From positions 1,798,001-1,862,000 of the forward strand of contig OZ245942.1 in the NCBI GenBank assembly GCA_965230065.1: DNA of 64,000 nt. Direction: 5' to 3'. This DNA comes from G965230065 sp965230065 (GTDB taxonomy: Bacteria > Bacteroidota > Bacteroidia > Cytophagales > Cyclobacteriaceae). The position numbers and the translations under genes were made by a program. Of the stretch, positions 7,038 to 15,051 are shown piece after piece. Each line of letters starts with the position of its first letter. Position 1 is the stretch's first letter. Below the pieces are notes generated by a model, which saw only the letters and a program-made list of their open reading frames with translations, was not told the DNA's origin and did not search any database.

Positions 7038-9605
7038 CTATGGATTTTCCCCAAAATCAAAATACTCTTCCTCCTCAGTGGCCAGCTTGATTTTTTTGTC
7101 GGGGTCGCGGCCTTTGTGTTCAAAGGCTTCTTTGAGTTCCTGCTTTTCTTCTTTCCAGTTTTCTTTTACTTTTTGGGAGGCAGCCTGCATGTCGTACCCC
7201 ATTTTATAATCGGAAGTAGTGCCCTTGGCCGTGAGGAATAAATAAGTGGCTTTTCCCTCTTCTACCACACCAAAATTTTGCTCTATACGGGCCTGCCTGG
7301 CACGGGCTGACTGGGTCTTGAGGCTGCGCATGGGTACCTGAAAGCGATAATCAATATGATGGTCAAACGTATGTGTACCCTGCAAGGTAATGTTAGAAAC
7401 ATTGGAGTGGATTTCCATGGGCGGAATGTAAATGGTACGGTTGGCAATGCGGATGTGGTTGGACATTTCGCCAAAGCGGGTATGCGTCAGGTTTTCTTCT
7501 TCCACATAGCGCGAAAGCCGTTGCAATGGCTCAAAATAATTCAGTTCCCCACCTTTTACGGTAGCCAGAATATCCACATTTAGGCGGTTCTGGTCCAGCA
7601 CCAGGTGGCGGTCAAACCACAGGTCCCATTGTACGTTGGCATACGCTTTACCCTTGATGTGCCTGGTGGTAAGAAAGTCCTGGTTAAAATCATGAAACAC
7701 GTAAAAAACATCGTTGATATCCAGGGCTTTAAAGCGGGTATCGCCCACCACGTGTACCGTATTGTCGTACCGCACATTGATTACACCATTGGCAGTTACT
7801 TTTCCCTCGGAAGTATAAAATTGCATTTGCCGGAGTTTGGCTGTTTGCTCGCTTACCCAAAGTTTTCCACTGATTTTTTCGCTCCTAAACCTTCTGAATT
7901 TGAGTTTGTCAATAGTACAGGCAAAAGACAACGTAAGCCTGGGAGAAATACTGAATACATATTTTTGCCCTCCGGTTTCAGTTTCCCAATTGGCCTGCAC
8001 TGCCTGGTTTGAAGGTTCCCGAAACGTACTACGGTTACCCGAAAGCAGCTCGTCCATATCGATAAAGCGTGATTGCAGGTCGGCATCAATACGTACTGTC
8101 TGGTTTTTAGAGAAAAGGTAAGGGATTACATTTTTGAGAAAACCATTCAGCAAAAAATGACTGTTGCCCACATAACCCGAAAAGTTGCTAATGGCCAGGT
8201 CGTTTTCCCTGAACAGGAAATTTCCATTAAAATCAAAATACGGCAAAGCTGAACCTTGCAGCCAAAAGCCCACATCTTTGAGGGTAATATCGCCAGAACT
8301 GCGTACAGCCTCCCGCCGCCGACTGATATTTTGAAAATCTTGTACACGTCCTTCCACCTCAAAATCGGCTACAAGCATGCCCGAAGGGTCTTCAATTTCG
8401 GAGAGTGGAAAGAAAGCCATTGCCGAATTGATGTCAATTTCGCCTTTTGCCCCCACCCTGATGTATGGGTCGGTAAAGTTGCGCATAAAAAACTCCCCGG
8501 AGATGGGCTTCTGCTCTAATACCCCTTCAATGTTTTTCAATAAAAGTTCAGAAGTGCTTGACTTTCGGTGTTTTCCGTTGGTGAAACTACCCGTAAGGTT
8601 AACGTGGGTGATTTTTTTCCGGGAATCAGGGTGAAAAAAAGTAGCGTTCTTGCAACCAAAATTTATCTGCACAGCCGGGTTATTTTGTGCATCAATGGTG
8701 CCCTGCACTGTAGTGTTAAAATAAACATCGCCTTTGCTTCGGTACGCAGCCAGCTTGTTGGCAACCTGGGAAGGAAGTAAAGAGACAATCGTCTGAATAT
8801 CAGTATTCCTCCCTTCTACTGCTAAATCAATGTTCTGGTTTTGATAGGTGCCCGCTACCAGAAATTTTGAAGCATGCACCCCAATTTCAGAGGGATGTAT
8901 CAGCCATGATTTTGCTGCATGGTCATAGGCAAGAGAGGCATCAATTTGTAAAGGTTTGTCCTGAAAGTAAACATCTTTGTGCAGGGCAATTTGTTCAGTG
9001 AGCACATTGCCACTGAGTTTCGTTTCATAAACCGCTCCTTCCACCTGAAGCTGTGCAAGTATGTCTTCTGCAAAAACCGCATAATGCTGGCGGGCAGCGG
9101 CATCCTCATATTGCACATCTATCCGGTCTAATTTTATTTTGCGAATATCAAAACGGATAGGCTGTCCTTTTTTCTGATGAGCTATTGTACTATCGGCAGG
9201 TTTAAATATGGTATAATTATTCCGACGGTTTTCGTCTATTTTGAGGCGGACTTTTCCATCAATCAGATGTGCCTCCCGGATGGTATAGTTTTTCCGCCAC
9301 AAGTCCAGCAGGTTAAAAGTACAATACAAGTGACGGGCCGTGAGGAGGGTATCCGTACTACCTTCAATGCCTTCGTACATTACCAGGTTATCAAAACTAA
9401 GGGCAATGCGTGGAAATTTTTCAAAAGCCGTAAGCTGAATTTCACTTACCTTCACCGGGGCCCTGAGGTATTGGTTGGCATGCTTTACAAATTGCTGAAT
9501 GATCTGGTCCTGGTAAACGTAGGTAACGCTTACCACCGCCACAAAGACGGCCATACCTAGCACACACGTGTATATTAATAATTTCCGAAACAAAGCATAA
9601 CACAT
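7038..9605 (-). CDS. AsmA-like envelope protein
   Basis: An 855-residue protein from ATG 9605; an open TTG 12 bp upstream is less likely. A single N-terminal transmembrane segment (LLIYTCVLGMAVFVAVVSV, about residues 9-27) is followed by an AsmA N-terminal region: INQYLRAPVKVSEIQLTAFEKFPRIALSF-like text with beta-strand repeats throughout, and an AsmA C-terminal region near VKGGELNYFEPLQRLSRYV and NRTIYIPPMEIHSNVSNITLQGTH. AsmA/TamB/YhdP-type proteins are long beta-taco bridges thought to carry phospholipids between membranes in the periplasm. The tail is charged (EEEEYFDFGENP). An IS5-family element lies 9 bp beyond its stop; downstream transcription is therefore interrupted. Confidence 0.85.
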   Translation of the reverse strand: MCYALFRKLLIYTCVLGMAVFVAVVSVTYVYQDQIIQQFVKHANQYLRAPVKVSEIQLTAFEKFPRIALSFDNLVMYEGIEGSTDTLLTARHLYCTFNLLDLWRKNYTIREAHLIDGKVRLKIDENRRNNYTIFKPADSTIAHQKKGQPIRFDIRKIKLDRIDVQYEDAAARQHYAVFAEDILAQLQVEGAVYETKLSGNVLTEQIALHKDVYFQDKPLQIDASLAYDHAAKSWLIHPSEIGVHASKFLVAGTYQNQNIDLAVEGRNTDIQTIVSLLPSQVANKLAAYRSKGDVYFNTTVQGTIDAQNNPAVQINFGCKNATFFHPDSRKKITHVNLTGSFTNGKHRKSSTSELLLKNIEGVLEQKPISGEFFMRNFTDPYIRVGAKGEIDINSAMAFFPLSEIEDPSGMLVADFEVEGRVQDFQNISRRREAVRSSGDITLKDVGFWLQGSALPYFDFNGNFLFRENDLAISNFSGYVGNSHFLLNGFLKNVIPYLFSKNQTVRIDADLQSRFIDMDELLSGNRSTFREPSNQAVQANWETETGGQKYVFSISPRLTLSFACTIDKLKFRRFRSEKISGKLWVSEQTAKLRQMQFYTSEGKVTANGVINVRYDNTVHVVGDTRFKALDINDVFYVFHDFNQDFLTTRHIKGKAYANVQWDLWFDRHLVLDQNRLNVDILATVKGGELNYFEPLQRLSRYVEEENLTHTRFGEMSNHIRIANRTIYIPPMEIHSNVSNITLQGTHTFDHHIDYRFQVPMRSLKTQSARARQARIEQNFGVVEEGKATYLFLTAKGTTSDYKMGYDMQAASQKVKENWKEEKQELKEAFEHKGRDPDKKIKLATEEEEYFDFGENP

Positions 9606-9751
9606 TAAAACACCCAAAAATCCAGTTTCAAATTTGATACCGGGGCAACGAAAGTATCATTTTGAATGGCTGTGATTTTGTTTCATAACGGACGATGTGA
9701 TTTTTTCGCTTATTTTTTTCAGAAAAATTTACGTTCAGAAGTAAGAAACCA

Positions 9752-9782
9752 TTGGGAAATATCAAAACCTATGTTACATTTG
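9752..9782 (+). promoter_or_regulatory. Probable promoter of the tRNA-Val transcript
   Basis: A Bacteroidota-type promoter: -7 element TACATTTG at 9775-9782 matching TAnnTTTG, with a TTG at 9752-9754 placed 20 bp upstream as the -33 element. Transcription would start near 9790, just before the tRNA-Val-like copy and the tRNA-Val gene. Supported by consensus and spacing only. Confidence 0.55.
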
Positions 9783-9814
9783 CACCCACAATTTGCCAGA
9801 TGGGCAATTTAAAT

Positions 9815-9886
9815 GGGTTCTTAGCTCAGCGGTTCGCCGCCCGGTTGGTTCTGAGCACCTGCCTTACAAGCAGGAAAGTCAACCGG
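9815..9886 (+). pseudogene. Degenerate tRNA-Val-like sequence
   Basis: The sequence repeats two blocks of the intact tRNA-Val 93 bp downstream: GGGTTCTTAGCTCAG at 9815-9829 (5' acceptor and D stem), then, after a 14-nt unrelated insert, GTTGGTTCtGAGCACC and the full anticodon arm with anticodon TAC (to about 9874). The T arm and 3' acceptor strand are missing, so it cannot fold as a normal tRNA. Instead CCGGTTG (9841-9847) can pair with CAACCGG (9880-9886), closing a stem around the anticodon arm. It lies between the promoter and the real tRNA, so it should be transcribed as part of the leader. Confidence 0.75.
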
Positions 9887-9907
9887 AACATAGAATTTCA
9901 AAAAAAC

Positions 9908-9982
9908 GGGTTCTTAGCTCAGTTGGTTCAGAGCACCTGCCTTACAAGCAGGGGGTCATAGGTTCGAGTCCTATAGGACCCA
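9908..9982 (+). tRNA. tRNA-Val (anticodon TAC)
   Basis: A canonical 75-nt tRNA. The acceptor stem GGGTTCT (9908-9914) pairs with AGGACCC (9975-9981) with one G-T pair; the D stem GCTC/GAGC surrounds AGTTGGTTCA; the anticodon stem CCTGC/GCAGG holds the loop CTTACAA with anticodon TAC, reading valine codons GTA and GTG/GTT; and the T arm contains GGTTCGAGTCC. The discriminator base is A at 9982. The CCA end is not encoded. A strong terminator follows 16 bp later. Confidence 0.97.
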
Positions 9983-9997
9983 CAAAAATGATGATTT

Positions 9998-10024
9998 GCC
10001 AGCCTTTTGGGGCTGGCTTTTTTT
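9998..10024 (+). terminator. Rho-independent terminator of tRNA-Val
   Basis: Perfect 7-bp stem GCCAGCC (9998-10004) and GGCTGGC (10011-10017) with a 6-nt loop TTTTGG, followed by seven T residues (10018-10024). It lies directly downstream of the tRNA on the same strand. Confidence 0.9.
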
Positions 10025-10148
10025 GTTTATGGCCTTTTTTACCTATATCATTGAAGTCGCCGCCTGATGGAGCTTTCTTCCTTTTCCATTTTATAAAACC
10101 CCTTCCATCATCGTATCTGAGACTGTGATTTAAAGCGTACGCTATTTA

Positions 10149-11170
10149 ACGTGAGTTATGGGTTTAAATAATTGATAATTAGCCTTTTATAAGGGAAAAG
10201 GTTACAAAATTTAAGAAATTAGAAGCGCTAACATCTAAAACTTAATTCTGTAACCTATGCTACACGAAGATAAAGAAAATAAACTCATAGAACTATTCAT
10301 TACCGTGGACGATTTTTGTATTGCTCTGGAAAACTGGAAAAGCCAACATCCAAAGTTTTGTACCTCAGTGACAAACCAACCTTTCATGAGTGATAGCGAA
10401 ATGCTCACTATCCTGGTTTATTATCAGTATTCAGGTTATAAATGCTTTCAATACTATTATGAGGATTTTGTAGCAACTATTTTGAAGAGTTATTTTCCTC
10501 AACAAGTAAGCTACCCACGCTTTGTAGCCCTGATCCCCCGACTTTTGCCTGGGTTGTATCTATTGCTGAAGTGGTGTACTCTGCTGAGCCGACGCAGCAA
10601 TTGTTATTTTATTGACTCCAAAAAGCTTCCTGTGTGCGATAACCGCCGGATTCATAACCATAAAGTATTTGATGGCTATGCGACTCGGGGTAAGTCCTCC
10701 ACAGGCTGGTTTTTCGGCTTTAAAATACATTTGGTCATCAATAATTATGGGGAGATTATCAATTTTCTCTTTACAAGGGGCAATGTAGCAGATAATAATC
10801 AAGAAGTGCTCCGAGAGTTACTTACTGGCTTGAAAGGCCAGTGCTTTGGGGATAAAGGGTATATAACTAAGCTTTTTGAGGAATTCTATCAGCAAGGACT
10901 TCATCTCATTACCAAAGTGCGAAGCAATATGAAAAATCGCCTGATCCCCTTAGCAGACTATCTGAAATTACGCAAACGAGCTGTAATTGAATCGGTCAAT
11001 GATATACTAACCAGTGTTTTTGATTTAGAACATACCCGGCACAGAAGTCCCATGAATGCATTAGCCCATATGATGGCTTCTCTGATTGCTTATTGTTTTT
11101 ATCAGGATAAGCCTTCAGTATTTATAGCTCATCAAGAAAAACTATTGATTGCTTAACCCATAATTCACGT
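10149..11170. mobile_element. IS982-family insertion sequence, complete
   Basis: A 1022-bp element with 16-bp terminal inverted repeats that differ at one position: left ACGTGAGTTATGGGTT (10149-10164), right end reading inward ACGTGAATTATGGGTT (11155-11170). The directly abutting repeat TATTTA (10143-10148 and 11171-11176) is the likely 6-bp target duplication. One intact transposase gene fills the element. The right end touches the last codons of the sulfatase gene: removing the element and one duplication gives a TAG stop, whereas the insertion supplies TAA, so the sulfatase protein is unchanged. A 204-bp relative with the same ends lies at 12950-13153. Confidence 0.92.
10257..11156 (+). 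CDS. IS982-family DDE transposase
   Basis: A 299-residue transposase from ATG 10257, one continuous frame. The catalytic triad is D120 in YFIDSKKLPVCDNRR, D199 in QCFGDKGYITK, and E245 in RAVIESVNDILTSVF. The phrase FIDSKKLPVC is diagnostic of IS982 transposases, as is the C-terminal HRSPMNALAHMMASLIAY. The N-terminal region (TVDDFCIALENW) is the usual helix-rich DNA-binding part. No frameshift or internal stop is seen, so the enzyme is probably functional and could also act on the short IS982-ended element nearby. Confidence 0.94.
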   Translation: MLHEDKENKLIELFITVDDFCIALENWKSQHPKFCTSVTNQPFMSDSEMLTILVYYQYSGYKCFQYYYEDFVATILKSYFPQQVSYPRFVALIPRLLPGLYLLLKWCTLLSRRSNCYFIDSKKLPVCDNRRIHNHKVFDGYATRGKSSTGWFFGFKIHLVINNYGEIINFLFTRGNVADNNQEVLRELLTGLKGQCFGDKGYITKLFEEFYQQGLHLITKVRSNMKNRLIPLADYLKLRKRAVIESVNDILTSVFDLEHTRHRSPMNALAHMMASLIAYCFYQDKPSVFIAHQEKLLIA

Positions 11171-12804
11171 TATTTACTTGATTTCAGGTAATTAACATGA
11201 TAATCATCCGGCAAGGGCGTTACCTGGTTTTCTTCAGCCCATTGCCCCCACTGTGCGGCCAATCGTGAGACAATTTCCGGATGCTGACTGGCAAGATCAT
11301 GCAGTTCTGAACGATCTTTTTCTATATCATAGAGTTCCCAGGGCTTTCCCTTCATTGCTACCAGTTTCCAATGTCCGTCATGAACTGCCTTGTGGCCTTC
11401 GTGTTCGTAAAATAAGGTGCGGGGCGGTTGCTCTTTTCCTGTAAACAAGGGCATTAAACTTTTTCCTGGAAGAGCCTTTTTAAGTACTTCAGATGGCCCT
11501 ACACCTGCCACATCGCAAAATGTTGGGAGCAGGTCAATGATATGTCCCGGATGATGATCGATCTCCTTTTGCCTTGAAACCTGTGCAGGCCAGTGAATAA
11601 TACAAGGGGTGTTAATACCTCCTTCATGGGTATAATGCTTATACAAGCGCCAGGGAGTATTTGAAGTATTGGCCCAGCCCGAACCGGCACTGTGAAATGT
11701 TCCTGCTGTCCCCATTTCTTGTAAAGCATCTCCTTTATGCAGAATATTCTGAGGACTTGACTTGATATCAAAGCCAAACGGATCCCATTCGGCGCAAGCG
11801 CCATTATCTGAAATAAAGACAATGAGGGTATTTTCAAGTTCTTTAGCTTCCCGCAAATCTTTAATCACCCGGCCAATGTTTTTATCCATACGGTCGACCA
11901 TGGCAGCGTAAATAGCCATGCGTTGTGCCAAATCTGCCTTCCGTTCGTTTGGCAGGGAATCCCAGGGGAGATTTATGCCGGTGTTTACCTGTCCATAATC
12001 TTCGTAAAGCGAACGGGGTGTGAGCGGTGTATCCTTACTGACGATACCCAGCGTTTTCATGCGTTGAAGCCTTTGTTCACGCAATACATCCCACCCAACC
12101 TGATACTTATCTTCATACTTTTCAATATCTTCCTTCGGTGCTTGTAATGGAAAATGGGGCGCATTGTAAGCCAAATAGAGAAACCACGGATTATCTGGTG
12201 TTTTCCGTGCCATTGACAAAAAGTCAAGTGCATGGTCGGTAACCGCATCTGTACCATAAAATGCATCCGGTTGATAAGACCGTTTGGCACTTTCAGCAGG
12301 TAAATGAAGAAAATGATCGGGTTCCCAAAATGTTTTTGCACTGACCAACGTTCCGTAAAACTCTTCAAAACCATGCTTGGTGGGGTCTTCCGTTCCTAAG
12401 TGCCACTTTCCTGCCAGAAAAGAGCGATACCCGGCCGGTTGCAACACTTCCGCAATCGTTTTGGCATCTTCAGCAATACGTCCGCGATAGCCCGGTTGTC
12501 CAATGTTTTGGGTCATGTGGCCCAGCCCCACAGCATGGGGGTATTGCCCGGTGAGGATACTGGCTCTTGAAGGGCAACACCTGCCCATGTTATAAAAACG
12601 GGTAAGCCGTAAGCCGTTTTCAGCAAGTTGGTCCAGGTGGGGCGTTTCTATTTCTCCTCCATAGCAGCCCAGATCGCTATAGCCTAAATCATCAGCAACA
12701 ATCAGTAATATGTTGGGCGGAGAGGCGGGCTGGTGGGAATTGGTGCAGGCTGTAATCCATAGTATATATAGAATAAATACAGGTGCTAACTGACGTTTTT
12801 TCAT
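11170..12804 (-). CDS. Sulfatase lipoprotein (arylsulfatase A-like)
   Basis: A 544-residue type I (formylglycine) sulfatase. The N-terminus is a lipoprotein signal with the lipobox ending at C20 (LWITAC), so the enzyme is probably attached to the outer or inner membrane outside the cytoplasm. PPNILLIVADDLGYSDLGCYG holds the metal-binding aspartates (D38, D39). GRCCPSRASILTG contains C76, the cysteine converted to formylglycine in the CxPSR motif. GKWHLG, LVVFISDNGA-like text and YEHEGHKAVHDGHWKL follow as in the family. The substrate is unknown; no SusC/SusD or other polysaccharide genes are adjacent, and no maturase is in the window. An IS982 element ends exactly at its stop codon and supplies the last base of the TAA. 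Confidence 0.93.
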   Translation of the reverse strand: MKKRQLAPVFILYILWITACTNSHQPASPPNILLIVADDLGYSDLGCYGGEIETPHLDQLAENGLRLTRFYNMGRCCPSRASILTGQYPHAVGLGHMTQNIGQPGYRGRIAEDAKTIAEVLQPAGYRSFLAGKWHLGTEDPTKHGFEEFYGTLVSAKTFWEPDHFLHLPAESAKRSYQPDAFYGTDAVTDHALDFLSMARKTPDNPWFLYLAYNAPHFPLQAPKEDIEKYEDKYQVGWDVLREQRLQRMKTLGIVSKDTPLTPRSLYEDYGQVNTGINLPWDSLPNERKADLAQRMAIYAAMVDRMDKNIGRVIKDLREAKELENTLIVFISDNGACAEWDPFGFDIKSSPQNILHKGDALQEMGTAGTFHSAGSGWANTSNTPWRLYKHYTHEGGINTPCIIHWPAQVSRQKEIDHHPGHIIDLLPTFCDVAGVGPSEVLKKALPGKSLMPLFTGKEQPPRTLFYEHEGHKAVHDGHWKLVAMKGKPWELYDIEKDRSELHDLASQHPEIVSRLAAQWGQWAEENQVTPLPDDYHVNYLKSSK

Positions 12805-12833
12805 CTTTTCCAGCTATTTTTTTCATTATTACA

Positions 12834-12947
12834 TTAGACTATGTCTGATAAATAACCGAGCAATCGGCCCGACGGCTCTTATGCTTCTTGCAAGTAGCCG
12901 TCAGGCTGATATACAGATTGATTTTAGATTCATCAGACACAGCCTAA
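12834..12947. mobile_element. Small inverted-repeat element (MITE-like), 114 bp
   Basis: Twenty-base imperfect terminal repeats: left TTAGACTATGTCTGATAAAT (12834-12853); the right end at 12928-12947 is its complement with three transition differences. Inside is a perfect 7-bp hairpin GACGGCT (12871-12877) and AGCCGTC (12896-12902) with the palindrome CTTGCAAG in its loop. If the outermost TA pairs are the target duplication, this would suit a TA-targeting family such as IS630, but no related transposase is in the window. It contains no gene. It is directly followed by the IS982-ended element. Confidence 0.6.
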
Positions 12948-12949
12948 AC

Positions 12950-13153
12950 ACGTGAGTTATGGATTAAAAATGCCCTGATTCGTGCAAATAGAAAGTTTGC
13001 TGTCTGAGCGAAGCGAGTTTCAAACTTTCTGAGATTTTTTGCATACTTTTTTATCGATTGAAAAAAGTATGAGCCCGTCCGGCTTGAGGGTAAGCGTTTG
13101 AAAATCAATTAGATATAAATATTCGTTTGTTGAATCAAATCCATAATTCACGT
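12950..13153. mobile_element. Non-autonomous IS982-derived element (MITE), 204 bp
   Basis: Ends are 16-bp inverted repeats: left ACGTGAGTTATGGATT (12950-12965); the right end (13138-13153) read inward is ACGTGAATTATGGATT. They match the ends of the nearby IS982 element except one base, and show the same left/right difference at position 7. A 5-bp duplication TAAAC (12945-12949 and 13154-13158) flanks it. It has no transposase; instead two strong hairpins: AGAAAGTTTG with CAAACTTTCT (12990-12999 and 13021-13030), and CATACTTTTTT with its complement (13042-13052 and 13061-13071). It is presumably mobilised by the IS982 transposase. It landed at the edge of the neighbouring 114-bp element. Confidence 0.88.
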
Positions 13154-13227
13154 TAAACCCGCTACAATCTAAGAAACTTTTACCTTTATCAGTGGAATTG
13201 TGAACAATAGAATTGGATTATGGGAAT

Positions 13228-13977
13228 TTATAACCTATCCAGCATTTTCAAAAACTCTTCTTTTTTCCGGCGTGAAATATCTACATGGTGGTCATGTGAG
13301 AGTATAACATAGCCACCTTCCCCTTTCACATATTTTTTGATATGTTTCATATTGATGAGGTAAGAATGGTGAACACGGCAAAAGCCCGACCCTGCCAATA
13401 AGCTTTCAAAGTCTTTCAGGTTTCTTGAAATCAGTTTGCTTTTTTTATTTGTCAGGAACAGGTTGGTATAATTGCCATCGGCCTGACAGAAAATAATATC
13501 GTCGGTGTTGAAAAAATCGATGCCTTCCAGGGAGGGTACGGCCAGCTTTTCAATTTTCCCCGACCTGATCTGTATGTTGTTTACCACTGACTGGTATTGA
13601 TAAGCACTGTTTTTATGCTGCAAGCGTTCTTCTGCTTTCTTTACGGCATGCATCAAATCATCTATATCTACGGGTTTTAGCAAATAATCCAGAGCAGAAA
13701 ACCGGATGGCTTTGATGGCGTATTGGTCGTGTGCCGTTACGAAGATAACTTCAAACGACAGCGGCAATAGTTGTTGCAACAAATCAAAGCCTGACATGTG
13801 AGGCATTTGCACATCCAGAAACACCAGGTCGGGTTTTTGGTTGCGGATAGCAGCAAGCCCTTCTTCAGGAGTTGCACAAACCCCCAGAACTGATACTTCC
13901 GGGCAATATTTTTCTATCGCCATGCGCAGCGTCTCCCGCCCGTCGGCTTCATCATCTATGATTATAGCATTTATCAT
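13228..13977 (-). CDS. LytTR-family response regulator (orphan)
   Basis: A 249-residue two-component response regulator from ATG 13977. The receiver domain (about 1-120) has the acidic pocket D8-D9, the phosphoacceptor D55 in LVFLDVQMPHMSG, T81 and K101 (LLKPV). The C-terminal part (about 145-249) is a LytTR DNA-binding domain: DIIFCQADGNYTNLFL, RNLKDFESLL, FCRVHHSYLINMKHIKKY and GGYVILSHDHHVDISRRKKEEF. Such regulators are normally partnered with a LytS/YehU-type histidine kinase of the His_kinase family encoded just upstream. Here the upstream 190 bp are non-coding and the next gene is unrelated, so the kinase is elsewhere. The mobile elements just downstream may have rearranged the locus. 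Confidence 0.93.
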   Translation of the reverse strand: MINAIIIDDEADGRETLRMAIEKYCPEVSVLGVCATPEEGLAAIRNQKPDLVFLDVQMPHMSGFDLLQQLLPLSFEVIFVTAHDQYAIKAIRFSALDYLLKPVDIDDLMHAVKKAEERLQHKNSAYQYQSVVNNIQIRSGKIEKLAVPSLEGIDFFNTDDIIFCQADGNYTNLFLTNKKSKLISRNLKDFESLLAGSGFCRVHHSYLINMKHIKKYVKGEGGYVILSHDHHVDISRRKKEEFLKMLDRL

Positions 13978-14148
13978 TTGTTATTTGGTGTGTCCCTTTA
14001 AAGAAAAGCTGCTCAGTGACCGGAATATCGACACAGCCTCCTGTCTATTGCTCATTGTATAACTTAAGATACTCAAAATCTATCATAAAAAACTTTTCAC
14101 AGATAAATGTAATCCGAATCGGATGGTAGCCATTGCAATTTCGGCCTA

Positions 14149-14168
14149 CACGGACAAGGATGTCCGTG
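14149..14168. repeat. Hairpin downstream of the EcsC-family gene
   Basis: Perfect 8-bp stem CACGGACA (14149-14156) and TGTCCGTG (14161-14168) with a 4-nt loop, 3 bp past the stop codon of the EcsC-family gene on the minus strand. There is no T run, so it is either a factor-dependent 3' hairpin or a copy of a small GC-rich intergenic repeat like those at 48255-48476. Confidence 0.5.
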
Positions 14169-14171
14169 CTC

Positions 14172-14927
14172 CTATTGGGTAATTTTCACTTCAGCCTGCT
14201 CTCTGCGCAAACGGTATGCATTCATCGCCATTTTGCCTAATTTATCAGTAAGTCGGTGGTTGACGTACGCGCCAACCACAGCACCCACTCCTGGAATGAG
14301 TTGCAGCAATTTGGCTAAATCCAGATAGTCACGGTATTCCTGTTGAAAACTACGCCAGTCAAATTGGTTGATGTCTTCAGGTAGCTTTTCCCGTTCATTT
14401 TTCCAGTCGGCCATGATGGCATACACCCTATTGCGATGCCGCTGGCTGGAGAAAGTGAGTTGAAAAATGTGGAGTAAATACACCCGCTCTTTGTAGTCTT
14501 TCATATCATGTCCATAGAGAGAGGCCATTTCAAAAAGCATTTTCATTTTTAAGGAAAGCCAGGCAGGAAAGTCGGCCAGGCCCAGCAAAAAGCCCCCGGC
14601 ACCCGTAATGGCTCCTTCGGCCGCTGAAGTATTTCTGTAAAATTTGATGCGCTCCCGCACTTTATTTTCTACTTCTTCCAGGGAGGCTGTTACTTTAGAT
14701 TTTCTGGTAGTAAAATCAGCCCCGAAAATTACGCCCCGGGTCATTTGTTTGACGGCTGCCGTAATTGCTTTGTGTACTTTTTCAGGAATAATGCGGTTGA
14801 TGCGCACCTGCACTTTCTTTGATAACCTACCTGCGATGGAAGGTGGTTGTTGCATTTGCTTTTTCCATTGCTCCAGTTCGTGCAATGCCTCCTTTTCGTA
14901 AGCATTTATGTTTGATACAACATGCAT
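14172..14927 (-). CDS. EcsC-family protein
   Basis: A 251-residue protein starting at ATG 14927. The family signature is visible: YEKEALHELEQWKKQM near 11-26, AVKQMTRGVIFGADF, AEGAITGAGGFLLGLADFPAWLSLKMKML near 105-133, and LLQLIPGVGAVVGAYVNHRLTDKLG near 209-233, which form hydrophobic, probably membrane-associated helices. EcsC is named from the third gene of the Bacillus ecs ABC-transporter operon, but its biochemical role is unknown, and here there is no ABC transporter beside it. It stands alone on the minus strand with a GC-rich hairpin just after the stop. The family assignment is fairly sure; function is not. Confidence 0.85.
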   Translation of the reverse strand: MHVVSNINAYEKEALHELEQWKKQMQQPPSIAGRLSKKVQVRINRIIPEKVHKAITAAVKQMTRGVIFGADFTTRKSKVTASLEEVENKVRERIKFYRNTSAAEGAITGAGGFLLGLADFPAWLSLKMKMLFEMASLYGHDMKDYKERVYLLHIFQLTFSSQRHRNRVYAIMADWKNEREKLPEDINQFDWRSFQQEYRDYLDLAKLLQLIPGVGAVVGAYVNHRLTDKLGKMAMNAYRLRREQAEVKITQ

Positions 14928-15051
14928 ATCACTTTCTTTGGTACCTTAAAAAAAATAGACTGTTCTTATCATTTTATACGGCATTTGTACCAAAGAGATA
15001 ATGCGTCTTTAAAAATCAAATTCAACGATTACAAAAAACCGTTGTACATTA

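Noticed and set aside
10149..13153. Sulfatase gene lying between a full IS982 and an IS982-ended MITE in the same orientation, as in a composite transposon
   Set aside because: Each element has its own different target duplication (TATTTA and TAAAC) and the outer flanks do not match, so they inserted independently.
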